Source of the DNA: Halovenus sp. | GTDB taxonomy: Archaea > Halobacteriota > Halobacteria > Halobacteriales > Haloarculaceae | Reading direction: 5' to 3' | NCBI GenBank assembly: GCA_003551945.1 | Contig: PUNZ01000148.1 | Location: 1 to 23,446, forward strand | Length of the DNA: 23,446 nt | In this document: positions 16,591-23,446 of the stretch, in pieces | Layout: each line of letters opens with the position of its first letter | How positions within the stretch are numbered: position 1 is the first letter of the stretch | Notes under the pieces: model-generated | What the model was told of the DNA's origin: nothing | Databases searched by the model: none | Seen by the model: the letters and a program-made list of their open reading frames with translations, nothing else | Made by a program: the position numbers and the translations under genes

Positions 16591-19092
16591 ATGTCACGAG
16601 GGCCGCTTCAGTATCAACCAGCGCTTGATACCCTCAATAGCTGGATTACCGGCCGCCCAAAGACGATTATTCTCGTCTTTCTCGTTCTAACGGCCCTCTT
16701 TTCGCTGGGACTCCCGTTCATCGAAGTTGACCCCGGCGAGGAAGGATTTACCGAAGGCACGCCAGAACAGGACGCGCTTGATGCAGTTGATGAGGAGTTT
16801 GAGCAACCGTTCGCGGAGGATGACCAATCAACCCAACTTATTCACCGCGGAGACAACGTCCTCTCTCGTGATGCGATTCTCGAGTTGTTACGGGTGCTTG
16901 AAACGATTGAAAATAACCCCGATTTCAGGGTGGCTGAGACAACCGCACCCGTAGACGGTATCGTACAGGTGATTGAGCCGACAGCAGAGACACGAGAGGA
17001 ACAGATTCGTGCCGTCGAAGGGGTCTCCGAAACCGAAGTACGGGAAGCGGTCCGGACGCTTGTTGATGAAGAGCCAGCTATTAGGCAGTCTCTCGCTGAT
17101 GATTTCAACGAGCGGGCGGTGTTTGCATCAGCTTCGATAAACATCGTCGAGCACGAGATTCCCGATGAGGAAGAAGCGGTCACCATCGAGCGAATCCAGG
17201 ACCAGATTGCCGAGACAACCGCTGCGTCCAACGCCGATATCATCGCCTTTGGAAGCGCAATTTTTGAGGGCGAGTTCGAGCAGGCACTGATAGATTCGAT
17301 GGCGTTGATGGTTCCAGCAGTGATTTTGCTGATTCTGGGCTTCCTGTTGTTTGCCTACCGTGACCCGATAGACCTCGTGTTAGGTCTGTTTGCGTTGTTT
17401 ATGGCCGTTATCTGGACGTTCGGCTTCGTCGGACACGCACGGATTCCGTTTAACCAGATGATGGTTGCGGTTCCACCGCTGTTGCTCGCGGTTGGTATCG
17501 ACTTTGGGATTCACGCGGTGAATCGGTATCGAGAGGAACGAATCGCAGGGCACGGGATTTTCGAGGGGATGACAGTTGCAAACAATCAGTTGCTCGTCGC
17601 CTTCTTTATCGTGACCGGAACGACCGCGATTGGCTTCGGGGCGAACATGACCAGCGACCTCGAACCAATCTTCGATTTCGGGTTCGTTGCCTCTCTTGGG
17701 ATTATTTTCACGTTCTTTATATTTGGTATTTTCATGCCAGCAACGAAGGTCTGGCTTGATGACCTGCGGGAGGGAACACGGATACCGGAGTTCGGCACGC
17801 AGCCGCTTGGTTCGAAAGATTCCGTGATGGGGAAGATACTCCCGCTTGGCGCAAAGCTGGCAAATCGCGGACCAGCGGTTATGCTCGCTATCCTGTTGGT
17901 TTCAACGGCTGGTGCGGGCTACGTTGCGACCGACGTGGATACGCGCTTCGATGACGAGGAGTTCCTGCCTTATGAGGAACTCCCAGCGTATATCGAAATC
18001 GTGCCCGAGCCGTTTGGTCCGGACGAGTATCAGGTCAGAGAGATTGTAACCTTCCTTGGCGATAACTTCGAGACCGGTGAGGATGACGAGATAACGGTCT
18101 ATCTAGAGGGACCAATTTACGAGGGCTATGTCCTCGAATCGGTCGAGAGTGCGGGTGATGACCCACCCTCGGAAATTGTGAGAGATAGCGATGGGCAAGC
18201 CGATTCCGAGAGCATCCTCGACGTGATGAACCAGTATGCCGCAGAAGATGAGGAGTTTGCCGCGTTGCTCGAACAAAACGATATCTCGGCGAACGGCGTT
18301 CCCGACCGGAATTTAGAGCGAATTTACACCGAGTTGCTGAACTCGGAGTTCGAAGCGGAAGCGCTCGAATACATCGATGAGGACCTCCAGTCCATGCGCA
18401 TCATTTATTCGGTCGATGCCGAAGCAACACAGGAGGAAGTGACAGTCGATGCGCGGGCGCTTGCCGACCGCAACTGGCTTGATGCCACTGCAACCGGGGA
18501 TATCATCGTCTTTCAGACAGTCACCGAGTTACTGTTCGAATCAGCCATCGTCAGCCTCGCAGCAGCGCTTGGCCTGACCGGCGTGTTTTTGGTCATCATT
18601 TACTATCTCCTTGAGCGACGTGCGATGCTTGGGGTGGCTAATCTGGTTCCCATCGTGACGACCGTTGCCTTCCTCGCCGCCACAATGGCGGTACTAGATA
18701 TCCCGTTCAACGCACTCACAGCAACGGTGTTGTCGATCACCATCGGCATCGGGGTGGCGTATTCCGTCCACATCACCCACCGGTTTATCGACGAGTACAA
18801 CGAGCGACTGGATGCCTACGAATCGCTGATTGTGACGCTGCAAGGGACTGGTGGTGGCATTACTGGCAGCATGATTACGACTGCCGGCGGCGTTGGTGCG
18901 CTCGTCTTGTCCGTCACACCGATGCTTGCTGAGTTCGGTATCCTGATGTCAATCAGCGTTATCTACTCGTATCTCGGTGCGGTCATCGTCCTCCCACCGA
19001 CCCTGTTGCTCTGGGAGCGATATTTCGGCGAAACGGAGACGCCAACGACGGAGGTCAACGTTGGGGCAAAAGAGACACCCGCGGATGACTAG
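16591..19092 (+). CDS. RND superfamily (MMPL/HAE3-type) exporter
   Basis: This is a predicted proton-driven export pump in the cytoplasmic membrane; archaeal members of this group are expected to move lipids or other hydrophobic compounds. The 833-residue protein shows the duplicated RND plan: one helix (about 24-46), an outer loop of about 190 residues, five clustered helices (about 237-392), then helix 7 (about 430-447), a second outer loop and five more helices (about 645-810). Helix-4-type sequence GIDFGIHAVNRYREE with Asp304 and the TTAIGFGANM helix mark the first half. The matching position in the second half is GVAYSVHITHRF with Ala723 instead of the usual Asp, so the two halves are not equivalent. 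It starts 5 nt after the Ig-repeat surface protein and ends 33 nt before the convergent HalX gene. The cargo is unknown. Confidence 0.88.
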   Translation: MSRGPLQYQPALDTLNSWITGRPKTIILVFLVLTALFSLGLPFIEVDPGEEGFTEGTPEQDALDAVDEEFEQPFAEDDQSTQLIHRGDNVLSRDAILELLRVLETIENNPDFRVAETTAPVDGIVQVIEPTAETREEQIRAVEGVSETEVREAVRTLVDEEPAIRQSLADDFNERAVFASASINIVEHEIPDEEEAVTIERIQDQIAETTAASNADIIAFGSAIFEGEFEQALIDSMALMVPAVILLILGFLLFAYRDPIDLVLGLFALFMAVIWTFGFVGHARIPFNQMMVAVPPLLLAVGIDFGIHAVNRYREERIAGHGIFEGMTVANNQLLVAFFIVTGTTAIGFGANMTSDLEPIFDFGFVASLGIIFTFFIFGIFMPATKVWLDDLREGTRIPEFGTQPLGSKDSVMGKILPLGAKLANRGPAVMLAILLVSTAGAGYVATDVDTRFDDEEFLPYEELPAYIEIVPEPFGPDEYQVREIVTFLGDNFETGEDDEITVYLEGPIYEGYVLESVESAGDDPPSEIVRDSDGQADSESILDVMNQYAAEDEEFAALLEQNDISANGVPDRNLERIYTELLNSEFEAEALEYIDEDLQSMRIIYSVDAEATQEEVTVDARALADRNWLDATATGDIIVFQTVTELLFESAIVSLAAALGLTGVFLVIIYYLLERRAMLGVANLVPIVTTVAFLAATMAVLDIPFNALTATVLSITIGIGVAYSVHITHRFIDEYNERLDAYESLIVTLQGTGGGITGSMITTAGGVGALVLSVTPMLAEFGILMSISVIYSYLGAVIVLPPTLLLWERYFGETETPTTEVNVGAKETPADD

Positions 19093-19125
19093 CGCTGGCT
19101 TGAGGGACAAACCAGTATGAGGAGT

Positions 19126-19698
19126 CTACCCCGGTGACCGGTTAATCTGTTTGAATGCGCTTTCGATATCATCAAACTCGTCAAGCGCAGCATCGATTTC
19201 CGCTTTCAGTTCGGCAGCGCGCGATTGGAGTCGGTCGAGTTCGTCGCTCTCTGCCTGCTCTTCTTCGGTGAGTTCGGCCTCAAGAAGCGTGAGTTTCGAT
19301 GACGTCTCAAGATACTCCGACAGCTGTTCGTCATACTCTTTGATACTGAGTTGTTGGTCGATAGCTGCGACGAGGTCGGCTTTTTCAACGGGCTTGCAGA
19401 GATAATCATCAAAACGCATATCGACGATATCGAGCCCGGGGTCAACTGCCGTCAACATGATAATTCGACAGTCATAGCCTTTCTCTCGAATCTGTTCAAG
19501 GACATCATCCCCGGAGATATCCGGCATTCGACGGTCAAGCAAGACGACATCAACGTCGATATCAATCACGTCAAGCGCTGCTTGGCCTCCATAAGCGACG
19601 CGCGTTTCGTACTCGTTTTGCAACCGAAGCGAGTATACATCGGCTACCTCCGGTTCATCATCGACAACGAGTACGACTGGTTCGCTCTCCGTAGACAC
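19126..19698 (-). CDS. response regulator with HalX domain
   Basis: This 190-residue protein has a complete receiver (about 8-120): acidic pair D13/D14, phosphorylated Asp55 in VVLLDRRMPDISG, Thr83 and Lys102 (LCKPVEKADL). It is followed by a C-terminal coiled/helical HalX region (about 125-190, RLQSRAAELKAEIDAALDEF), a domain found on haloarchaeal receivers and lacking a DNA-binding fold, so its output is probably protein-protein contact. The GTG at 19698 is chosen because the protein then begins MSTESEPVVLVVDDEPE and a TATA-like box lies 25-32 nt upstream; the frame is open to 19956, but that part covers the divergent HMG-CoA synthase gene. No histidine kinase is adjacent, so it is an orphan here. 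Confidence 0.9.
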   Translation of the reverse strand: MSTESEPVVLVVDDEPEVADVYSLRLQNEYETRVAYGGQAALDVIDIDVDVVLLDRRMPDISGDDVLEQIREKGYDCRIIMLTAVDPGLDIVDMRFDDYLCKPVEKADLVAAIDQQLSIKEYDEQLSEYLETSSKLTLLEAELTEEEQAESDELDRLQSRAAELKAEIDAALDEFDDIESAFKQINRSPG

Positions 19699-19722
19699 GT
19701 TTGAATCTCGGTATCTCCTGGG

Positions 19723-19730
19723 TAATAAGT
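19723..19730 (-). promoter_or_regulatory. TATA-like box of the HalX regulator
   Basis: On the minus strand this reads ACTTATTA, 25-32 nt before the GTG at 19698, the spacing for a leaderless transcript. It lies in the 133-nt gap shared with the divergent HMG-CoA synthase gene. Confidence 0.5.
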
Positions 19731-19803
19731 CTGTGCGGTTGGCTGGTGCAGACAGTGCCCACGCCAAAAGTTCGACAATCAACGAAGTTGCAGTCGACAA
19801 AGA

Positions 19804-19810
19804 CTTATAC
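19804..19810 (+). promoter_or_regulatory. TATA-like box of HMG-CoA synthase
   Basis: CTTATAC lies 22-28 nt before the ATG at 19832, consistent with a leaderless transcript and with that start codon. Confidence 0.55.
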
Positions 19811-19831
19811 GTTGTTGCAGGAGTATCAGCC

Positions 19832-21169
19832 ATGACAGAAGTAGGAATTGACGCCATTGAGATTGAGACAGGAAAGCTCAAGCTTGACCTCGGGGAGACG
19901 TTCGCACCAGCACAGGGTGAAGACCCCGGAAAGTACACGAAAGGACTCGGCCTCAACGCCTCCTCGCTGCCGGATACCTACGAGGACATCGTGACGATGG
20001 CCGCAAACGCATCCCACCGGCTGATGAAACGGAAAGGGCTGGAGCCAGAAGATATCGGTCGGATTGATGTCGCAACCGAGAGCGCGTTCGATAACTCAAA
20101 GCCAGTTTCAACGTACGTGGCTGGCTGTCTCGAACAGGTCTTTGACGGTAATTTCCTCCACGCCAACAAAGGGGAACGAAAGTTCGCGTGTGTTGCCGGA
20201 ACGCAGGCGCTCGATGATGCGTTCAACTGGATTCGTGCTGGACGAAATCAGGGACGGAAAGCACTCGTTATCGCAACGGACACTGCACTGTATGCCCGTG
20301 ACGACCCCGGGGAAGCAACGCAAGGGGCCGGTGCAGTTGCGATGTTGATCGATGAAAACCCTAGCATCGTGACCTTCGAACCCGAGCAAGGATTCGGCAG
20401 CGCTGACGAAACCGACTTCCTCAAGCCAAACCAGCAGTTCCCGAGCGTCGACGGAAAGCGCTCGATGCAGGTCTATCTGGCCCGGATGCGCGAAGCAATG
20501 CAGGATTTCGTCCGTAACGGTGGCGACGTTCATCCCGAGAACTTCGCCTACGTTCCGTTCCACACCCCGTTCCCGGGAATGGTTCGCAAAGCCGCACCGC
20601 TTGGATACCGTCACTGTATCCGCGGCACCGAAATTGAGGAGGTAATTGCCGAAGAGATTGGGCCACAACCGCGCGAAGAGGACTTCGACAGTTCCGAAGG
20701 GTTCCTCGATGCAATTACCGAATACACCAAAAAGCTGCAGGAAACAACGCAGTACAGCGAATGGTACGAACAGACTGTTGCGCCGACCGTCGATATCTCC
20801 AGTCAGGTCGGAAACTGGTACACCGGGTCTGTTCACCTTGCCCGCGCGTCGGGACTCTTTGATGCCCTTGAGACCGGACGCGACGTGACCGGTATGCAGT
20901 TGCTCGTTGCCTCCTATGGCAGCGGTGCACAGGCGGAAATCCACGCAGAGACCATCCAATCAGGCTGGCAAGATGAGCTTGAAGCCCTGACTATCTTCGA
21001 CCAAATTGAGGCTCGTCACGACATTAGCTTCCAGGAGTATGAGGATATCCACGATGTCCACAACCACGACGAAACGACGGATGTCGAACCGATGACCACC
21101 CCACACGAGGAGTTCGTCTTCGATGGCTGGGGCCGCATGGGCGAACGGCAGTACCGCTACGTCGAGTGA
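19832..21169 (+). CDS. hmgB: hydroxymethylglutaryl-CoA synthase
   Basis: This enzyme condenses acetyl-CoA with acetoacetyl-CoA to HMG-CoA, the entry into the mevalonate route that supplies all archaeal membrane lipids, carotenoids and quinone side chains. The 445-residue cytosolic enzyme carries the catalytic triad of the family: Glu83 (ATESAFD), the acylated Cys120 (FACVAGTQAL) and His244 (VPFHTPF), plus the C-terminal loop VASYGSGAQAE. It is slightly longer than bacterial enzymes because of acidic inserts, as in other halophile versions. The ATG at 19832 gives MTEVGIDAIEIETGKL, the family start, with a TATA-like box 22-28 nt upstream; the frame is open from 19733, but that overlaps the divergent promoter. 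It is divergent from HalX and convergent with an XRE-type regulator, and ends in a hairpin with T-run. Confidence 0.96.
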   Translation: MTEVGIDAIEIETGKLKLDLGETFAPAQGEDPGKYTKGLGLNASSLPDTYEDIVTMAANASHRLMKRKGLEPEDIGRIDVATESAFDNSKPVSTYVAGCLEQVFDGNFLHANKGERKFACVAGTQALDDAFNWIRAGRNQGRKALVIATDTALYARDDPGEATQGAGAVAMLIDENPSIVTFEPEQGFGSADETDFLKPNQQFPSVDGKRSMQVYLARMREAMQDFVRNGGDVHPENFAYVPFHTPFPGMVRKAAPLGYRHCIRGTEIEEVIAEEIGPQPREEDFDSSEGFLDAITEYTKKLQETTQYSEWYEQTVAPTVDISSQVGNWYTGSVHLARASGLFDALETGRDVTGMQLLVASYGSGAQAEIHAETIQSGWQDELEALTIFDQIEARHDISFQEYEDIHDVHNHDETTDVEPMTTPHEEFVFDGWGRMGERQYRYVE

Positions 21170-21191
21170 GGCCAAGAAGCAACTCTGCCGG

Positions 21192-21220
21192 GTAAAAAAG
21201 GCAGAAACTACCCTTTTTAC
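21192..21220. terminator. bidirectional hairpin terminator
   Basis: GTAAAAAAGG (21192-21201) pairs with CCTTTTTAC (21212-21220) with one bulged A and a loop of about 10 nt. Both strands end the stem in a run of five or six T, so it can serve HMG-CoA synthase and the convergent regulator, whose stop codon (21217-21219) sits in the right arm. Confidence 0.65.
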
Positions 21221-21924
21221 GGTAACGATTGGTGTCGCTCAAGTAGTTCGTCAAGCTCAATATCCGTCACAGCGAGCGAAAACCCATCAATCCGTGCGAG
21301 GTCCGGTGCATACTCCCAGACATCATCTGGTTCAAGCCCATGGAGGATAACCGCATGCGGGGTGGGTTTGACGACACGAAGTGCAACAAGCGGTGACTCC
21401 CCACGCGTGACGTTAGTGAAGACGAGTGCCCGGTTCGTACTCTCCCCGTAGAGGGTGTAAAATTCGTCGCTCGACAGCCGCCTGATGGCTTCAATGCTGT
21501 TGATGATGGTGTGTCCGGCAATCGTATCGCGGTCTCCACCAGCTAATTCGGTTGCGCCAATCTTGCTGTAATATCTATCGAGCGGGATATTTGCGGCATA
21601 CTCACGGAGGTCAAGAACGACCGCACTATCGAAGCCGGCAGAGAGGACCCGTGAATACCGCCGAATATGCTCACCACCACGCTGTTTGTCGACAGCGAGG
21701 AGCGTCTCGACCATACGAGAAACAATCTGAATGCCGGGGTTATCCCGTCTGCCGCTCTCGTAATCTGAAACCACGGATGGTGAGACCGAAAGCGCCTCCG
21801 CGAGGTCTGTCTGTGCAATCTCGAAATCCGTCCGCCATTTTTTCAGCGTTGCACCTGGGTCATCGCTCAGTGTGACCTCCCCCGCAATCTTCTCGGCGAG
21901 TTCCTCTCGAACGTCTCGGCTCAT
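21217..21924 (-). CDS. XRE-type helix-turn-helix regulator with conserved C-terminal domain (COG1709-like)
   Basis: This is a 235-residue predicted DNA-binding protein. Residues about 24-68 form a lambda-repressor-like helix-turn-helix (LKKWRTDFEIAQTDLAEAL then SPSVVSDYESGRRDNPG). The rest (about 80-235) is a mixed alpha/beta domain ending in a conserved-looking phrase PDLARIDGFSLAVTDIELDELL, which I associate with the archaeal COG1709 group of predicted regulators; ligand and targets are not known to me. The start is the ATG at 21924, with a strong TATA-like box 25-31 nt upstream. It lies 74 nt after cruF on the same strand and converges on HMG-CoA synthase, so control of isoprenoid or carotenoid genes is a reasonable but untested idea. 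Confidence 0.82.
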   Translation of the reverse strand: MSRDVREELAEKIAGEVTLSDDPGATLKKWRTDFEIAQTDLAEALSVSPSVVSDYESGRRDNPGIQIVSRMVETLLAVDKQRGGEHIRRYSRVLSAGFDSAVVLDLREYAANIPLDRYYSKIGATELAGGDRDTIAGHTIINSIEAIRRLSSDEFYTLYGESTNRALVFTNVTRGESPLVALRVVKPTPHAVILHGLEPDDVWEYAPDLARIDGFSLAVTDIELDELLERHQSLP

Positions 21925-21948
21925 ACCAGATACTCCCCCAGCACTCCG

Positions 21949-21955
21949 TTAAAAT
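21949..21955 (-). promoter_or_regulatory. TATA-like box of the XRE-type regulator
   Basis: On the minus strand this reads ATTTTAA, 25-31 nt before the ATG at 21924. It suggests the regulator has its own promoter despite following cruF by only 74 nt. Confidence 0.55.
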
Positions 21956-21998
21956 CCGTCGAACGGTGTATCGACAACTGGACAAGAGAGAGCCAGCG

Positions 21999-22862
21999 TT
22001 ATTTCCCGAGTGCGCCACCAGTCGCTTTTGCACCGAGTCCCGCGAAATCGAACCATTCCACCCGAAACAGTGCGGCAAGCAAGAACACCGCAAGCAAGAA
22101 TGGAATCATGTTCAGGAAATAGGCGTTGACAAGTCCCCAGAAGATACCGAAGCTAATCAGGTCATCAAGGAAGTACTCACACTCTCTCAGCCGGTCGAAT
22201 ACGGCTTCGTGGTCAAGCGAGACTGTTAGTAAAAAGACGGCAACAGAGCCCGAAATAACCCATCCGAGATAGTTCTGTACAGGAACGTCATAATAGAGCC
22301 CGCCATCAAACCACCCCCAGAAGTCAAGTGCAACTGCACCGGGGTCAAGGATAAGGTCCATCGTGATGACAAGCGCGAGCGTCAACAGGTACCGAGAAAG
22401 AAACGACGAATCCGGTCCGAGCGCTAACAGCGTCAACAGATAGCTGTTGAGCAGGATTGGAAAATAAAAGACGGGCAAGAAAAACGGGACGAGGCCGAAC
22501 AACATCGGTCCGAGTTCCCGCTCGTACTGAAATTCGCCGTATGGATAGCCCGTCTGCACGCCGGTAATCTCGATAGCCCACGTAAATAACACTAAGATAC
22601 CGAGGCCAGCAAGCAGCCGTCGGTCCGTGAGCGGGAGGAGTCCGCCAATCAACGGGAGTGCCATGATAGTGACGGCAATAACCATCAGATAGGGGTTGAA
22701 TGCCAGCCATTCGGGAATCAAGCCCTGCTGACTGCTGAGCATCAGCCCAACCCCGACAAGCGGAAACGTGATTGCAATCGTCACTCGATTGTCGTAAATC
22801 AGCGTATCGAGACGCTTTGCAATCCGTTTACGGGTAGCCCACTCGCCAAACGACGTTCTCAT
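21999..22862 (-). CDS. cruF: bisanhydrobacterioruberin hydratase CruF (carotenoid biosynthesis)
   Basis: CruF adds water to the end groups of bisanhydrobacterioruberin, the last steps to the red C50 carotenoid bacterioruberin of haloarchaeal membranes. The 287-residue protein has seven or eight hydrophobic helices and the family motifs FTWAIEITGVQTGYPYGEF (93-111), ELGPMLFG (116-123), DLILDPGAVALDFWGW (169-184) and GGLYYDVPVQNYLGW (187-201), whose acidic and aromatic residues are the likely active site. The ATG at 22862 gives MRTSFGEWATRKRIAK; the frame is open to 22958, but that overlaps the divergent gene's promoter. I see no good TATA box at -26; the A/T patch at 22929-22936 could serve both strands. 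In Haloarcula japonica cruF sits beside lyeJ and crtD; neither is adjacent here. Confidence 0.92.
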   Translation of the reverse strand: MRTSFGEWATRKRIAKRLDTLIYDNRVTIAITFPLVGVGLMLSSQQGLIPEWLAFNPYLMVIAVTIMALPLIGGLLPLTDRRLLAGLGILVLFTWAIEITGVQTGYPYGEFQYERELGPMLFGLVPFFLPVFYFPILLNSYLLTLLALGPDSSFLSRYLLTLALVITMDLILDPGAVALDFWGWFDGGLYYDVPVQNYLGWVISGSVAVFLLTVSLDHEAVFDRLRECEYFLDDLISFGIFWGLVNAYFLNMIPFLLAVFLLAALFRVEWFDFAGLGAKATGGALGK

Positions 22863-22928
22863 CACCAAACAGTTAGCCGCCGTTTGCTTGAACCGTTCGC
22901 TTTCTCCCCTGAAAAGACGACACAAAGC

Positions 22929-22936
22929 GTAAATAG
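22929..22936 (+). promoter_or_regulatory. TATA-like box of the membrane-anchored HTH gene
   Basis: GTAAATAG lies 27-34 nt before the GTG at 22963. It is the only A/T-rich patch in the 100-nt divergent gap to cruF and may be read on both strands. Confidence 0.45.
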
Positions 22937-22962
22937 ACCACGGTGAGAAATGCAACAAAGAC

Positions 22963-23446
22963 GTGAACTACGAAGGAACCGACGTGGCTGCCTCCGCGAT
23001 GGTCGCAATTATCGTTCTCGGTGGCGTCGTCGCTGCGTGGCAGACCGGCGACCAACTCATCGCGACAATTTACTTTTTCGGGAGCCTCCTCACTGCCTGT
23101 CTCGTCGGTGGGATTTACCTGTATGGTCGACTCAACCTACTGGCTACCGAACGGGAAAACCGGTCGGTATTTGCCGAAGAAACCACCAGCAAGAGTGAAC
23201 CAATTGGCCGGCCTGGCCGTGAATCAGAAGGGGCAGTAATGCAGAGCGAGCCCCCAGAGGATGACCCCGTAGATGATGAACAGACTGAGCCAGCGCTGTC
23301 ACCGGAGCAACGGGCAGCGCTTATCTCGGATTTTCCGGAGGACGAGCGCCGGATTATCGACCCAATCCTCGCATCACCCGGTCTTACGCAGGTTGATGTC
23401 CGTGACCGCTCGGATTTCTCAAAAAGTAAAGTCAGCCAAACCGTGA
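22963..23446 (+). CDS. membrane-anchored winged-helix regulator (partial, cut by window end)
   Basis: The frame from the GTG at 22963 stays open to the last base: 161 codons with no stop, so the C-terminus is missing. The N-terminus has two hydrophobic helices (VAASAMVAIIVLGGVVAAW and IATIYFFGSLLTACLVGGIY), then an acidic, proline-containing linker (about residues 63-110), then the start of a winged helix-turn-helix: DERRIIDPILASPGLTQVDV followed by RDRSDFSKSKVSQTV, as in MarR-like domains of haloarchaeal membrane-bound regulators (DUF7343 type). The layout suggests a DNA-binding domain tethered at the cytoplasmic face of the membrane. A stop codon at 22930-22932 and the lack of other starts fix the GTG as the first usable codon. 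It is divergent from cruF; signal and targets are unknown. Confidence 0.75.
   Translation, partial: MNYEGTDVAASAMVAIIVLGGVVAAWQTGDQLIATIYFFGSLLTACLVGGIYLYGRLNLLATERENRSVFAEETTSKSEPIGRPGRESEGAVMQSEPPEDDPVDDEQTEPALSPEQRAALISDFPEDERRIIDPILASPGLTQVDVRDRSDFSKSKVSQTV

Noticed and set aside
1..23446. CRISPR arrays, tRNA genes, insertion sequences, inteins
   Set aside because: I saw no regularly spaced repeats, tRNA cloverleaf or T-loop motifs, transposase-like proteins or interruptions of conserved motifs in mutS, sdhA or the other genes.

Overview
The window is chromosomal DNA from a halophilic archaeon (class Halobacteria). The evidence is the strongly acidic proteins, several promoters with a TATA-like box about 25-30 nt before the first codon (leaderless transcripts), archaeal RNase P RNA, a Bat/HTH_10 regulator, a HalX response regulator, the archaeal mevalonate-route HMG-CoA synthase and the bacterioruberin enzyme CruF. 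G+C looks like the low to mid 50s percent by eye, moderate for this class, so a Haloquadratum- or Halorubrum-type relative is possible. I cannot name a species.

Layout, left to right. (1) 68-3643: mismatch repair gene mutS, the RNase P RNA gene, and a small four-helix membrane protein. (2) 3782-10532: a minus-strand amino-acid permease fused to two UspA-like domains; a 611-nt gene-poor gap containing a nested inverted repeat; a divergent Bat-type regulator; a 48-residue zinc-ribbon protein whose frame continues past its stop into decayed cysteine-rich sequence; and a second APC permease on the minus strand. (3) 10756-14252: the complete succinate dehydrogenase operon sdhC-sdhD-sdhB-sdhA, ended by a hairpin plus T-tract. 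(4) 14405-19092: a cell-surface protein with Ig-like repeats, followed 5 nt later by an RND/MMPL exporter. (5) 19126-23446: a HalX response regulator divergent from HMG-CoA synthase, then (minus strand) an XRE-type regulator and cruF, then a divergent membrane-anchored winged-helix protein cut by the window end.

Functional reading. Most of the window is housekeeping: DNA repair, tRNA processing, respiration and isoprenoid synthesis. Two isoprenoid genes (HMG-CoA synthase at the pathway entry, CruF at the C50 carotenoid end) lie within 2 kb of each other, with three regulators around them and a lipid-type RND exporter pair next door. A membrane-lipid neighbourhood is an inference from position only. 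I found no CRISPR array, tRNA, insertion sequence or intein. No clear new system stands out. The most unusual items are the surface-repeat/RND pair with an asymmetric proton-relay position, the decayed zinc-finger tail, the hairpin in the 6.1-6.7 kb gap, and the two degenerate sensor domains of the Bat protein.
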